From contig NZ_JAIRAU010000037.1 in assembly GCF_020073745.1 (NCBI RefSeq), positions 22,573-86,572 of the forward strand: 64,000 nt of DNA, written 5' to 3'. This document shows positions 9,421 through 18,652 of the stretch, in pieces. The position numbers and the translations under genes are program-made. The stretch comes from Nannocystis pusilla. Lineage in GTDB: Bacteria; Myxococcota_A; Polyangia; Nannocystales; Nannocystaceae. The notes beneath the pieces were generated by a model, which had not been told where the DNA came from, did not search any database, and worked only from the letters and a program-made list of their open reading frames with translations. Within the stretch, counting starts at the first letter, position 1, and each line of letters opens with the position of its first letter.

Positions 9421-10068
9421 ATGGACCACGCAGGTAGATCCTCGCCAATCGTACAATTCTCGCCACCGCCCGCGCACCGACGACGCGTGTCGCTCGCCGC
9501 GCTGACGGTGCTCCTCGCGTCACCGTCGCTCGCGGGCGCACAGCCGCCGCCGGTCGCCGAATTCGACGAATCACCCGCGCCTCCGAGCGACGTGCTCCAC
9601 CCCGACCTCGCCGCCGACGCGCCGCAGGCCGACTGGATCCGCGAGGGTTACGGCGCCGGCGCCGGCGTCGAGGGGGACCCGCGCGCGTTGAACCGCCAGA
9701 TCCGCCGTGCGGGCCGGGTCACCCTCGCCGGCGGCGCGATCGCCATCCTCGGCGGCACGCTCGCCATCACCGGCGCGATCCTCCTCTACGGCGTGCGCCC
9801 GAAGACCCGCCTGCAGGACCTCGCCAAGGACAACGGCGGGTCGTTGCCGACCGACGACGAGGAGCGCCACCGCCTGATCTCGATCGCCCGCGCCGGCCCG
9901 GTCGTCGCGTTCACCGGGCTCGGCGTGCTCGTCGGCGGGGCGGTCACCGCCGCGGTCGCCCGGCTCCGCCTGAAGAAGCTGCGGGAGCGGCGGCGGACCT
10001 CGATCGTCTCGGTCTCGCCGACCATGTTCGGCCACGGCGCCGAGGTGCACTGGGAGGTGAGGTTCTGA
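9421..10068 (+). CDS. Exported membrane protein with two hydrophobic helices
   Basis: A 215-residue protein. The ATG at 9421 was preferred over in-frame upstream starts because the upstream part is Arg-rich and signal-less. A signal peptide with cleavage near LAGAQ lies around residue 40. A Pro/Asp-rich region follows, then two Gly/Ala-rich transmembrane helices (about 105-125 and 165-185) and a basic C-terminus. Similar proteins often sit beside Ser/Thr kinases in myxobacteria, including another in this window (39907-40773), but no function is known. Its stop overlaps the next start (TGATG), so translation is coupled. Confidence 0.75.
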   Translation: MDHAGRSSPIVQFSPPPAHRRRVSLAALTVLLASPSLAGAQPPPVAEFDESPAPPSDVLHPDLAADAPQADWIREGYGAGAGVEGDPRALNRQIRRAGRVTLAGGAIAILGGTLAITGAILLYGVRPKTRLQDLAKDNGGSLPTDDEERHRLISIARAGPVVAFTGLGVLVGGAVTAAVARLRLKKLRERRRTSIVSVSPTMFGHGAEVHWEVRF

Positions 10069-10433
10069 TGTCACGTCATTTCTACGATCTCATCAAGCTC
10101 GTCGCGGTCGCCGGCCTCGCCGGCGCCTGCGACTTCGAGGAGGCGCTCGAGGGCGAGCCGTGCACCGTCGAGGACGATTGCTGGCACACGCAGGAGTGCG
10201 CGCGCACCGGGCCCGAGCGCTTCTACAACCTCCCCGGTATCTGCCAGCCCGAGGACACCGGCTGCGTATTCGGCCGGCAGCTCGGTTGTGCGTGCAATCC
10301 GGTCGACCCTGCGACCAACTGCACCGTGCCCGCGCTCCCGTACAACTTGCACGCCACCTATCCCCGGATGGTCTGCGACGCGGCGATCTTGCAATGCGCC
10401 GTCGCGCCCCCGGAAGGCGGAGACCAGCCGTGA
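10068..10433 (+). CDS. Small Cys-rich lipoprotein
   Basis: A 121-residue protein. The N-terminus has a signal peptide and lipobox (AGLAGACDFEE). Ten further cysteines follow in about 100 residues, consistent with an exported disulfide-rich domain. Its ATG overlaps the previous stop by one base, and its own stop overlaps the next GTG start (GTGA), so 9421, 10068 and 10430 form a tightly coupled envelope operon. No known family was recognised. Confidence 0.78.
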   Translation: MSRHFYDLIKLVAVAGLAGACDFEEALEGEPCTVEDDCWHTQECARTGPERFYNLPGICQPEDTGCVFGRQLGCACNPVDPATNCTVPALPYNLHATYPRMVCDAAILQCAVAPPEGGDQP

Positions 10434-11632
10434 ATCGACGCATGATGATTTCCCTGTTCACCGCCGCCGCGCTGTTCGACACGGCCGGCTGCGCCTTCAT
10501 CACCGGACTCGCGAGCGCGGGCGGGGCCGACGCGTCGGCCTTCACCGTCGACATGGAGCGCTACCAGGTCCAGAGCCTCGGCCTCGCGCCCCAGCACGGG
10601 GGCGATGCGATCTGCCCGACCTCCGCGGTGGCCTTCAAGGTCGTCGCCGAGGCGATCGACAGCAAGAAGTCGGCGGCCGTGACGCTCGAGACGGCCGACC
10701 CGAAGGGCTCGGCGAACGACGCGCGCGGCAAGATGGACCTGACCGAGTTCGCCCTGGCCGCGCGCGGCGGGACGATCGAGAACGGGACCTTCTCCGCCTC
10801 CGCCGATCCGTTCGCGGCGCTCCTCGGCTTCGACGTCAAGGCGACCTACCGCCTCGACAAGACCAAGGAAGCGACCAGGCACTTCGCGCCGGAGTACTCG
10901 TGCATCAAGGAGGTCGGCGCGGCCGGCTCGTCCGGCAGCGAGGCCGGCAGGGTGGGCAGCCAGGGCTCGTCGAACGGCGGTGCGGGCGGTCCCGGCGGCC
11001 CGGGCGGCGCGGGGGCGCCCGGTCTCAATCTCACGGCCCACGTGTCGATCGTCGAGACCCCCCTGTTCGACCGGCTCGGCATCATTCGCGTCACCGGTGA
11101 CTCCGAGCAATTGACGCTCTTCGACCTCTCGGCGGGGATCACCGTCGTCGCGCGCGGGGGCGACGGCGGCCGCGGCGGACCGGGCGGGCAGGGCGGCATC
11201 GGGGCCGACCCGCAGGGGACCGGCGGTCCGGGCGGTCCAGGAGGCGACGGCGGCCCCGGCGGCGACGGCGGCCAGGTGCTCGTCGTCCTCGACCATCGCT
11301 ATCCCGAGCTGGCCGAGAGCGTCCGCATCGACGTCTCGGGTGGCGCGCCGGGTGAGGGTGGTCCGGGCGGCCGCGGCGGAATGGGCGCTCCCTCGCGCTC
11401 GCCCTGTTCGGGCTGCAAGTCGATCCCGCCCGGCGCCCAGGGACCGAGCGGTCCGTCCGGCAGGACGGGCGGCGCCGGCGGACGGGCGGGCACCGGGACG
11501 GTGCGCGTCGAGGACGTCGGCCCGGTGTTCGCTTCCTTGCCGCCGGGCGTCCGGCTGCGCGCCGATCCTCCGCCGGAGGTGCTGCCGCCGCCACCACCGC
11601 CGCCGCCGGCCAAGAAGTCGCGGCGCAAGTGA
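10430..11632 (+). CDS. Gly-rich collagen-like lipoprotein
   Basis: A 400-residue protein. The GTG at 10430 overlaps the upstream stop and gives a signal peptide with lipobox (FDTAGC). Residues about 25-160 look like a globular domain. From about 165 to 360 the protein is dominated by Gly-Gly-x and Gly-Pro-Gly runs (GGAGGPGGPGGAGAPG), broken by a short segment with a CSGC pair. The C-terminus is a run of nine prolines followed by a basic tail (KKSRRK). Gly-rich collagen-like domains are typical of surface adhesive or matrix proteins. It is the last gene of the coupled trio and convergent with the SDR at 11642. Confidence 0.8.
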   Translation: MNRRMMISLFTAAALFDTAGCAFITGLASAGGADASAFTVDMERYQVQSLGLAPQHGGDAICPTSAVAFKVVAEAIDSKKSAAVTLETADPKGSANDARGKMDLTEFALAARGGTIENGTFSASADPFAALLGFDVKATYRLDKTKEATRHFAPEYSCIKEVGAAGSSGSEAGRVGSQGSSNGGAGGPGGPGGAGAPGLNLTAHVSIVETPLFDRLGIIRVTGDSEQLTLFDLSAGITVVARGGDGGRGGPGGQGGIGADPQGTGGPGGPGGDGGPGGDGGQVLVVLDHRYPELAESVRIDVSGGAPGEGGPGGRGGMGAPSRSPCSGCKSIPPGAQGPSGPSGRTGGAGGRAGTGTVRVEDVGPVFASLPPGVRLRADPPPEVLPPPPPPPPAKKSRRK

Positions 11633-11641
11633 CTCGGGCGC

Positions 11642-12397
11642 TCAGGCTCGGCTTTCGGACTGCCGCGCCAGCGCCACCGCGTCGGGGCCCGCGGGGAAGC
11701 GGAGCTGCCCGGAGGCGTCGGTGGCGGCGAGGTACACCGCCTCGGCCACGTCGGACTCGGTCGTCACCGCGGCCGGCTGGGTGAAGGCCGCGAAGACGCG
11801 CTGGGCGAAGGGCGCGTAGGCCTCGGGGATCCGGCCGTCGTTGCGCGGCCCCGTGTTGCTGGTGAAGCGCGTGGTCGGGCCGTAGCCGGGCTCGACCAGC
11901 TTGACCCGCACGTCGAAGGCCTCGAGCTCGAGCGCCAGCGAGGCGGTGAAGCCCTCGATGGCGGTCTTGCTGGCGGTGTACACGGCCACGAGCGGCATCG
12001 GTGCCAGGGTCACGCTCGAGGTCACGTTCACCACCACGCCCGACCTGCGGGCGCGGAGCTGGGGCAGCACCGCCTGCGTCATCGCCATGACGCCGAAGGT
12101 GTTGGTCTCGAACACCTCGCGCGCCACGGCCATCGGCGTGGCCTCGAAGGCGCCGAGCGCCCCGATGCCGGCGTTGTTGACGAGCACGTCGATGGGCCCG
12201 CTCGCGGCCAGCGCGGCGGCGATGCTGGCGGGCTGCGTCACGTCGAGCGCCAGCACGCGCACTCGCTCCGACCGGGGCAGGACGTCCTCGCGCGGGGTCC
12301 GCATGGTGGCGATCACGTTCCAGCCCCGGGCGTGGAAGTGGCGCGCGGTCTCGAGGCCGTAACCGGAGGAGCAACCAGTGATGAGCACGGTCTTCAT
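11642..12397 (-). CDS. Short-chain dehydrogenase/reductase (SDR)
   Basis: A 251-residue classical SDR with a Rossmann fold. The cofactor motif TGCSSGYG is at about 7-14, the NNAG motif at about 74-77, and the active site has Ser in NVTSSVTL with Y-T-A-S-K further on (YxxxK). The cofactor is NAD(P)H; the substrate is unknown. It is divergent from an AraC-type regulator across 74 bp, the usual arrangement for a regulator controlling the adjacent oxidoreductase. Confidence 0.92.
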   Translation of the reverse strand: MKTVLITGCSSGYGLETARHFHARGWNVIATMRTPREDVLPRSERVRVLALDVTQPASIAAALAASGPIDVLVNNAGIGALGAFEATPMAVAREVFETNTFGVMAMTQAVLPQLRARRSGVVVNVTSSVTLAPMPLVAVYTASKTAIEGFTASLALELEAFDVRVKLVEPGYGPTTRFTSNTGPRNDGRIPEAYAPFAQRVFAAFTQPAAVTTESDVAEAVYLAATDASGQLRFPAGPDAVALARQSESRA

Positions 12398-12471
12398 GGG
12401 TCCTGGTATAGCCAGCGCGCGCCGGACTCTCTATGCTGTGGCGTCCGCATTTTATTGGCGAGCGTCCAGAC

Positions 12472-13368
12472 ATGCACGACCCACTCTCGCAAGTCATCGC
12501 GCTGCTGCAGCCGCGCGCCGTGTTCTCGAAGCCGATCAGCGGCGCCGGTCGCTGGGCCGTCCGCTACTCGGACTTCGGCCAGCCGAGCTTCTGCACCGTG
12601 CTGGAGGGCCGCTGTCGCCTCGCGGTCGACGGCCACCGGGCCCTGACGCTCGAGGCGGGCGACTTCCTGCTCCTGCCGGCGACGCCGGGCTTCACCATGT
12701 CGGGCTTCGAGCCGGCGCGGCCGGAACACATCGACCCGAAGCTGACGCCCGCGCCGACCGGTGAAGTGCGCCACGGCACCCGCGGCGGGCGGCCCGACGT
12801 GCGCCTCCTCGGCGGCTACTTCGTGTTCGACTCGCCCGACGCGACGCTGTTGGTCTCGCTGCTGCCGGCGGTGATCCACGTGCGCGGCGTGGAGCGGCTG
12901 TCGCTGCTGGTGCGGCTCGTCGGCGACGAAGCGAGCGCGCGCAGGTCGGGCCGCGACCTCGTGCTCACGCGGCTGGTGGAGGTGCTGCTCATCGAGGCGC
13001 TGCGGGCGACGCCGGGCGACGACGCGCCTCCGGGCCTGCTGCGCGGCCTGGCCGATGCCCGCCTGGCCCCGGCCATCCGGCAGATCCACAACCAGTTCGC
13101 GCGCTCGTGGACGGTGGCCCAGCTGGCGAAGACCGCCGGGCTGTCACGCTCGGCGTTCTTCGAGCGCTTCACCGGCGCCGTGGGCCTGCCGCCGATGGAG
13201 TACCTGCTCGCCTGGCGCATGGCCGTGGCGAAAGACCTGCTCCGCGGCCACGACCTCGGGCTCGCCGAGGTCGCCGAACGCGTCGGCTACGGCTCGGCGA
13301 GCACCTTCAGCACGGCGTTCAGCCGGCACGTGGGCCAGCCTCCGGGTCGCTACGCGCGCGAGCACTAG
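12472..13368 (+). CDS. AraC-family transcriptional regulator with cupin-like N-terminal domain
   Basis: A 298-residue protein. The N-terminal cupin domain (about 20-170) resembles the AraC-binding cupin_6 group, beginning with the family-typical DPLSQVIALLQPR and containing GRWAVRY. The C-terminal AraC DNA-binding domain has two HTHs, including WTVAQLAKTAGLSRSAFFER and the recognition segment VGYGSASTFSTAFSRHVGQ. The ATG at 12472 matches the usual family start; an in-frame ATG at 12433 would run into the intergenic promoter area. It probably regulates the divergent SDR; the inducer is unknown. Confidence 0.9.
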   Translation: MHDPLSQVIALLQPRAVFSKPISGAGRWAVRYSDFGQPSFCTVLEGRCRLAVDGHRALTLEAGDFLLLPATPGFTMSGFEPARPEHIDPKLTPAPTGEVRHGTRGGRPDVRLLGGYFVFDSPDATLLVSLLPAVIHVRGVERLSLLVRLVGDEASARRSGRDLVLTRLVEVLLIEALRATPGDDAPPGLLRGLADARLAPAIRQIHNQFARSWTVAQLAKTAGLSRSAFFERFTGAVGLPPMEYLLAWRMAVAKDLLRGHDLGLAEVAERVGYGSASTFSTAFSRHVGQPPGRYAREH

Positions 13369-13377
13369 CGCGTCGCT

Positions 13378-13851
13378 TCAGGTCGCCGGCGCGTCGCCCA
13401 TCCAGTAGCGGGGGCCGGGACCATTTCGGCCGGCACGGTCCTTCGGGTTGGCGAGGCGGCAGCGCTCGAAGGACAGACAGCCACAGCCGATGCACTCGGT
13501 GAGCCCGAGCTTGAGGCGCTCGAGCTGGACGATCTGCTCGTTGATGCGCGACATCCAGGCGCGCGACAGGCGTGACCAATCCTGCGGGCTCGGCACGTGG
13601 TCAGGCGGGAGCTTGGCGAGCTCGGCCCCGATCTCCTCGAGCGACAGGCCGATCCGCTGCGCGAACACAATGAATGCGATCCGCCGCAGCACGGCCCGCT
13701 GGTAGCGACGGTGACCCGAGCCGGCCCGCTCGGAGCGGATCAGTCCGCGCTCCTCGTAGAAACGAAGGGCCGACGACGCCACGCCGCTGCGGCGGGAGAC
13801 CTCTGCGATCGTGAGGAGCGGAAGCGCGGGCGGCGACGTCTTGGCGAGCAT
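13378..13851 (-). CDS. soxR: Redox-sensitive MerR-family regulator SoxR
   Basis: A 157-residue protein. The N-terminal winged HTH of the MerR family (LTIAEVSRRSGV, then ALRFYEERGLI) is followed by a dimerisation helix and the iron-sulfur motif Cys120-x2-Cys123-x-Cys125-x5-Cys131 (CIGCGCLSFERC). This pattern is diagnostic for SoxR, which senses redox-active compounds through a [2Fe-2S] cluster. It is divergent from an NmrA-like/SDR operon whose promoter contains a SoxR box. In non-enteric bacteria SoxR controls small redox-enzyme genes directly, which fits here. Confidence 0.95.
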   Translation of the reverse strand: MLAKTSPPALPLLTIAEVSRRSGVASSALRFYEERGLIRSERAGSGHRRYQRAVLRRIAFIVFAQRIGLSLEEIGAELAKLPPDHVPSPQDWSRLSRAWMSRINEQIVQLERLKLGLTECIGCGCLSFERCRLANPKDRAGRNGPGPRYWMGDAPAT

Positions 13852-13876
13852 GAGGCCAGCGGAGCACGATTTCCGC

Positions 13877-13907
13877 TTGACTTCAAGTTCACTTGAACTT
13901 GCATGCT
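13877..13907 (+). promoter_or_regulatory. SoxR-controlled promoter
   Basis: TTGACT (13877-13882) and CATGCT (13902-13907) are separated by 19 bp, the long spacer typical of MerR-family promoters. The spacer holds the near-palindrome TTCAAGTTCACTTGAA, which matches the known SoxR box core TCAAGTT-A-ACTTGA. The expected transcription start falls at or next to the ATG at 13914, so the message may be leaderless (inference). Confidence 0.75.
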
Positions 13908-13913
13908 CCCGGC

Positions 13914-14735
13914 ATGCACAGGAACGTCCTGGTCACCGGCGCCAGCGGCAACGTCGGTCGTCATGTCACTCTTCGGTTGAGGCGCACGGAAGGGGTCCGC
14001 GTCCGCGCGCTGACGCGTGACCCCGAGGCGGCGCGGTTACCTGCCGGAGTCGAGGTCGCGCGCGGCGACCTGATGGCCCCGGACACGCTGGAGGCCGGCC
14101 TTTACGGTGTCGACGCGGTCTTCCTGCTGTGGCCGCTCCTCACCAGCGAAGGCGCACCCGCGGTGCTCGAGGCGCTCGCCCGCCACGCGCGTCGCGTCGT
14201 GTATCTCTCTGCGCCGGGCGGATCGTTTCACGCCGAGCTCGAGCAGATGATCGAACGCTCCGGGCTCGAGTGGACCTTTCTGCGCCCCACCGGGTTCGCC
14301 ACCAACACCCTGGCATGGGCGCCGCAGATCCGCAGCGAGGGGATCGTGTGCTGGCCCTACGGCGAGGCGCGCCGGTCGCTCATCCATGAACAGGACATCG
14401 CCGCCGTGGCCGTGCGCGCGCTGATGGAGGAGAACCACGCCGGGCAGCGCTATCTGCTGACCGGTCCCGAGGCGCTGACTCAGATCGAGCAAGCGCACGC
14501 GATCGGGCGAGCGATCGGGCGTCCGGTGCAATACAAGGAGCTCTCGCCCGACACGGCGCGACGCGAACTCCTGACCGCCTGGGGCAACGCCGCCTTTGTC
14601 GACGCGGCGCTCGCCGGCTGGGCGCAGATGGTGGCCCACCCCGAACCCGTGACGCACACGGTGGAGGAGATCACCGGCTCGCCGGCCCGTCCGTTCCGCG
14701 ACTGGGCGCGCGACCACGCCGAGGACTTCCGGTGA
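13914..14735 (+). CDS. NmrA-like NAD(P)-binding atypical SDR
   Basis: A 273-residue protein with an N-terminal Rossmann motif (NVLVTGASGNVGRHV) and NmrA/ycf39-like features: ALTRDPEA for NADP recognition, LRPTGFATN, and HEQDIAAVAV. There is no classical YxxxK, as expected for the atypical group (quinone oxidoreductase QOR2/azoreductase-like members exist). An ATG at 13893 lies inside the SoxR box, so the start at 13914 is preferred. It is the first gene of a SoxR-regulated pair; its stop overlaps the GTG of the next gene. A role in reducing quinone-like or redox-cycling compounds is inferred from the regulation. Confidence 0.88.
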   Translation: MHRNVLVTGASGNVGRHVTLRLRRTEGVRVRALTRDPEAARLPAGVEVARGDLMAPDTLEAGLYGVDAVFLLWPLLTSEGAPAVLEALARHARRVVYLSAPGGSFHAELEQMIERSGLEWTFLRPTGFATNTLAWAPQIRSEGIVCWPYGEARRSLIHEQDIAAVAVRALMEENHAGQRYLLTGPEALTQIEQAHAIGRAIGRPVQYKELSPDTARRELLTAWGNAAFVDAALAGWAQMVAHPEPVTHTVEEITGSPARPFRDWARDHAEDFR

Positions 14736-15490
14736 CCGCCATGAAGAAGTTGGACGGCAAGATCGCAATCATCACCGGCGGCACGACCGGCATCGGGTTG
14801 GCGAGCGCGAAGCTGTTCGCCGCCGAGGGCGCTCGCGTGACGGTCACGGGCACGAACCCGCAGACGCTGGCGACGGCACGTCGAGACCTGGAAGGGCTCG
14901 CCGAGGTGGTGGCGTCGGACGCCGGCTCGGCGGCGGAGATCGAGCAACTGGCGCGCGACGCCGGCGCCAGACACGGGCGGGTCGACGTCCTGTTCCTGAA
15001 CGCGGGGATCACCCGCTACGGGCTGCTCACGGCGATCGACGAGCAGGCGGTCGACGAGTCGTTGCGCGTCAATTTCAAGGGGCCCTGGCTGGCGGTGCGA
15101 TCATTCGCGCCCCTGATGCCGCGGGGAGCGAGCATCGTGGTCAACACGTCGATGACGCACCTCGTGGGAAGGCCGTACACCGGGGTGTATGCAGCCACCA
15201 AGGCCGCGCTCGCCTCATTGACCCGGACGGCCGCGGCAGAGCTCGCCGGCGCTGGCGTGCGCGTCAACGCGGTGAGCCCGGGTCCGGTCGATACGCCGAT
15301 CCACGCGAAGGCGGGGCTCGCCGCGGGGGTCCAGGGGTGGGCGTCGCAGATCCCGCTCGGGCGCGTGGGAGCGCCGGACGACATCGCCAGGGTCGCGCTG
15401 TTCCTCGCGTCGGACGACTCGTCGTTCATGACGGGAGAAGAACTGCTGGTCGATGGCGGAATGACGCGACTGCTTCGCCAGGGCGGGTGA
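14732..15490 (+). CDS. SDR-family oxidoreductase
   Basis: A 252-residue classical SDR: GG-T-TGIG cofactor motif (about 16-22), NAG at about 90-92, catalytic Ser in VNTSMTHL and Y-A-A-T-K (YxxxK), then the C-terminal SPGPVDTPI and GGMT. The GTG at 14732 overlaps the upstream stop; an ATG at 14741 is an equally good start. With the NmrA-like gene it forms a two-gene operon behind the SoxR box, which suggests an oxidative or xenobiotic-quinone response role. The substrate is unknown. Confidence 0.92.
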   Translation: MTAMKKLDGKIAIITGGTTGIGLASAKLFAAEGARVTVTGTNPQTLATARRDLEGLAEVVASDAGSAAEIEQLARDAGARHGRVDVLFLNAGITRYGLLTAIDEQAVDESLRVNFKGPWLAVRSFAPLMPRGASIVVNTSMTHLVGRPYTGVYAATKAALASLTRTAAAELAGAGVRVNAVSPGPVDTPIHAKAGLAAGVQGWASQIPLGRVGAPDDIARVALFLASDDSSFMTGEELLVDGGMTRLLRQGG

Positions 15491-15752
15491 GCCGCGCGCA
15501 CGCGGTCGAGGTGCTCGTCCGCGACGGACTCCGGTCGACTCCCGCACGCGCGCGACGGCCCTGGGCGTCGAGGCACTCCCGCGCGCGGGCGCGGAGGTGA
15601 GCGACTGTTCGGCGTCGATTGGGGGGACGCACAAGTACGGGTTTCTGGACCTGTAAGTTTGATGCCTGGCGTCCCCGGCTTCGGTCCCACCGAGGGCGAT
15701 CTCGCCGAGGTCGCGGAGATCCTTGCGCGGTATCGGCGGCGCGAGGCCGCGG

Positions 15753-16787
15753 TCAGTCAGTCTCGTCGTCGCCGAGCCGCTCGTGGCGGCGCCACCTCGG
15801 CAGCGCGGCGAGGATCTTCGCGGCCTCGAGCTCGCGCACTCGCTCGAACAGCCACGCCATCGCGGTCTCGTGCTCGAGATCGCCGGCGAGCGCCTGCGAG
15901 GCTCCGATCCACGGCGACACCGGGTTCCAGTCGACGATCCAGCCCTTCGGCAAGCCGGGGGCGAGCGCCCCGATCGCGTCGTACGCGGCGCGGTCGTCGG
16001 GCCGGAACTCGATCCACAGCGTCAGCTCCGGGCTGTCGCGGAAGTAGATCCCGAAGCACACCCACGGGTAACGCCGGCTGTCGACGACGAGGCGGTTGTG
16101 GCGGACGAACTGCCCGACGATCGCGCGGGTGAGCCTGGCCTCGCTGCGCGGGAAGTTCGACTCGAACCAACTGGCCGGCAGATCGGGTCGGTCCAGGAAT
16201 TCGCGGGCGAGCCGGGTCGCCTTGCACAGCAGCGCCCGCGCGTGCCCAGCGGCGCCCAGCTGGGCGACCGTGAAGGGTGCGTCGAATTCGTCGGCCATCC
16301 GGTGGTCCTCCAGGAAGTCGCGCAGTTCGAGCCAGTAATGGTGGCAGTCCGCGGTGACGCACGCGCGCAGCGTGTTCCAGCGCAATGTCGGTACGTCGCG
16401 CGTCAGCGGATATTTGCACAGCATAAACACGATCGGCAGCGGGGCGGACGGCCAGCGGCCGGCGGCGGCGCGGTAGGCTTGCAGTTGATCGCCGCTGAGG
16501 CCGGCGTGCGCCTTGACCTCGATCCACAGGTGCAGCGGGACGCCATCGACGACCAGCTCGACGACGAGGTCGACGATCCCGCCGGGGACTCGCACCTGGG
16601 TGTCGACGCGGCCGACGCGAGCCTCGCGGAACGCCGCGAGGTGGGCGACCTCCCGCGGCAGCGCGCGCAGCAGCGGGCCCGGATCGCGCTCGACGGCGTC
16701 GGCGAGCGCCTCGGTGGTGAAGTTCTCGAGCGCGCAGTTCTCGACGGCGCGCGCGAAGGAGAACAGCCGGTCGAGGCGGCGGCGCAT
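15753..16787 (-). CDS. PD-(D/E)XK nuclease superfamily-like protein
   Basis: A 344-residue protein from the ATG at 16787 (an upstream in-frame ATG at 16838 adds an Arg-rich stretch). Residues about 60-110 show the superfamily pattern: Asp in GGIVDLVVEL, then LWIEVKAHAGLSGDQLQAY, where E-x-K plus the following Gln match the restriction-endonuclease-like active site. The rest is mixed alpha/beta with no recognised domain. Such stand-alone proteins occur in defence and repair loci and as uncharacterised PD-(D/E)XK families. The neighbours give no clue. Confidence 0.7.
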   Translation of the reverse strand: MRRRLDRLFSFARAVENCALENFTTEALADAVERDPGPLLRALPREVAHLAAFREARVGRVDTQVRVPGGIVDLVVELVVDGVPLHLWIEVKAHAGLSGDQLQAYRAAAGRWPSAPLPIVFMLCKYPLTRDVPTLRWNTLRACVTADCHHYWLELRDFLEDHRMADEFDAPFTVAQLGAAGHARALLCKATRLAREFLDRPDLPASWFESNFPRSEARLTRAIVGQFVRHNRLVVDSRRYPWVCFGIYFRDSPELTLWIEFRPDDRAAYDAIGALAPGLPKGWIVDWNPVSPWIGASQALAGDLEHETAMAWLFERVRELEAAKILAALPRWRRHERLGDDETD

Positions 16788-16930
16788 CGGAGCCGCACGG
16801 TACCACCTCGGCCCGCTCCTGCGGGATCGGCTGGCCAAAATTGCCCTTGGCGACCCTGACGATGAGCAGCTCTGGGAATGGGCCGTATCTCATCTTCCCG
16901 AGTGCGCGCAGTCGTCCTAAGCTGGACCAC

Positions 16931-18385
16931 GTGCGGCGAAGCGACGACCCCGGGCTGCTCCGGTTCCTGTTCGGAATGACGGCGCCGGTCGGCAGGCGCT
17001 CGTACCTCGTCACCGGGGTCGCGTTGATGGCGCTCAAGTACGCGATCGACGCCGGGCTGATCTACGCGACGACCGGACACGTGTGGACGCCGGTGGAGTT
17101 CCTGAGCCCGCTCCTGTCGACCCGCGAGGCGGTCCTCCGCGGCGGCAACCAGTGGGCGCTGCTCGTGATGCTCGCGGCGTCGCTGCCGTTCACGTGGATC
17201 GGCCTGGCCATGACGGTGCGGCGAGCGGAGGACGCGGGCGAGTCGCCGGTGCTCGCGCTGCTGTTCCTCGTGCCGGGCGTCAACTTCGCGCTGCTGCTCG
17301 CATTCTCGCTGTGGCCGACTGCGCCGCGGTCGGAGACGGCGGTCCCCGCCACGCAGGCGCCCGTCGGCGTGGTTGCGCCGCACGAGGGCATCCGGGCGGC
17401 CCTCCTCGGCGTCGCGCTCGGGCTCGTGCTCGCGGTCGGGATCACGCTGTTCTCGACGCTGGTCCTGCGCGAGTACGGCTACACCCTGTTCTTCATCACG
17501 CCGACGCTGGTCGCTGCGTGCGCCGGCTATGTCTACAACCGTACGCGGGAACGCGGGACCGGGGCGACGATCGGCGTCGGGCTGCTCGCGCTGCTGATGG
17601 TCGGCGGGGCGCTGCTGCTGCTGGCGATCGAGGGCGCGCTCTGCCTGTTGATGGCCGCGCCGCTCGCGGCGCCGCTCGGGATCCTCGGCGCGATGATCGG
17701 GCAGGCGCTCGCCGGCTCGGCGCGAGTCGGCGCGGGGAGCATCGCGGCGCTGGTGCTCGCCCTGCCGATCCTGACAGCGGTCGAGGCATGGCTACCGGCG
17801 CCGCTGGTCGAGCGCGAGGTGCGGACGACGATCGTGGTCGACGCGCCGCCGGCGGCGGTCTGGCCCAACGTCGTCGGCTTCGTCGAGCTCGACGCGCCGC
17901 CGGCGTGGATCTACGAGCTCGGCGTCGCGTATCCGTTGCGCGCGCGGATCGAGGGCGAGGGCGTCGGCGCGGTCCGTCACTGCGAGTTCACCACGGGCGC
18001 GTTCGTCGAGCCGATCACCGCGTGGGAGCCCGGCCGGCGGCTCGCGTTCGACGTCGTCGCCCAGCCGGCGCCGATGCACGAGCTGAGCCCGTACCGCCAT
18101 GTCCACCCGCCGCACCTCGACGGCTACTTCCGTTCGCGCCGGGGCGAGTTCCGCCTGCGCGACCTGGGCGACGGCCGTACGGAGCTGTCCGGCAGCACGT
18201 GGTACACGCTCGACCTGGCCCCGACGACATACTGGGCGCTGTGGACCGACGCGCTGATCCACGGGATCCACCGCCGCGCGCTCGCACACGTCGCGCGGCT
18301 CAGCGAGCGCGGCGCGGTCTCGGTGCCGGCGGCCGTCGACGACGTCGCAGGCGTGAGCCTCGGTGCGAGCCCGCGAGGCGAGTGA
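16931..18385 (+). CDS. DUF805-like membrane protein with C-terminal START/polyketide-cyclase-like domain
   Basis: A 484-residue protein from the GTG at 16931 (earlier in-frame starts overlap the divergent gene). The N-terminal 120 residues resemble DUF805: FGMTAPVGRRSYL, hydrophobic helices, RRAEDAGESP. Several more helices fill about 145-290. The C-terminal 170 residues are soluble and SRPBCC/START-like: TIVVDAPPAAVWPNVVGF, then WEPGRRLAFDV, ending in STWYTLDLAPTTYW. Such domains bind hydrophobic ligands. The fusion suggests a membrane protein with a lipid- or ligand-binding module; function unknown. Confidence 0.78.
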   Translation: MRRSDDPGLLRFLFGMTAPVGRRSYLVTGVALMALKYAIDAGLIYATTGHVWTPVEFLSPLLSTREAVLRGGNQWALLVMLAASLPFTWIGLAMTVRRAEDAGESPVLALLFLVPGVNFALLLAFSLWPTAPRSETAVPATQAPVGVVAPHEGIRAALLGVALGLVLAVGITLFSTLVLREYGYTLFFITPTLVAACAGYVYNRTRERGTGATIGVGLLALLMVGGALLLLAIEGALCLLMAAPLAAPLGILGAMIGQALAGSARVGAGSIAALVLALPILTAVEAWLPAPLVEREVRTTIVVDAPPAAVWPNVVGFVELDAPPAWIYELGVAYPLRARIEGEGVGAVRHCEFTTGAFVEPITAWEPGRRLAFDVVAQPAPMHELSPYRHVHPPHLDGYFRSRRGEFRLRDLGDGRTELSGSTWYTLDLAPTTYWALWTDALIHGIHRRALAHVARLSERGAVSVPAAVDDVAGVSLGASPRGE

Positions 18386-18652
18386 GGCGCGCGTCGCAAG
18401 TAGGACCGGGCCGTGGTGCGACAACGTCGAACGGCCGGCATCCACAGGGCGAAGCCCTGCTCACCGCACGACGTCACGACTCCTCTGACATGAGGGCGGT
18501 GGCGTCGATCGAGATGGAGCGCTGCCGATGACCGGGCAGTGTCGGTGGTACTTCGACGGCGAGGCCGGCCTTCTGGCAGCAGACTCTCCAGCGAGAGGAC
18601 ACTCAGCAGCGCCTCGCCGCCGACGTCTTCCGCGCCGTCGCCCTCGCTGGTC

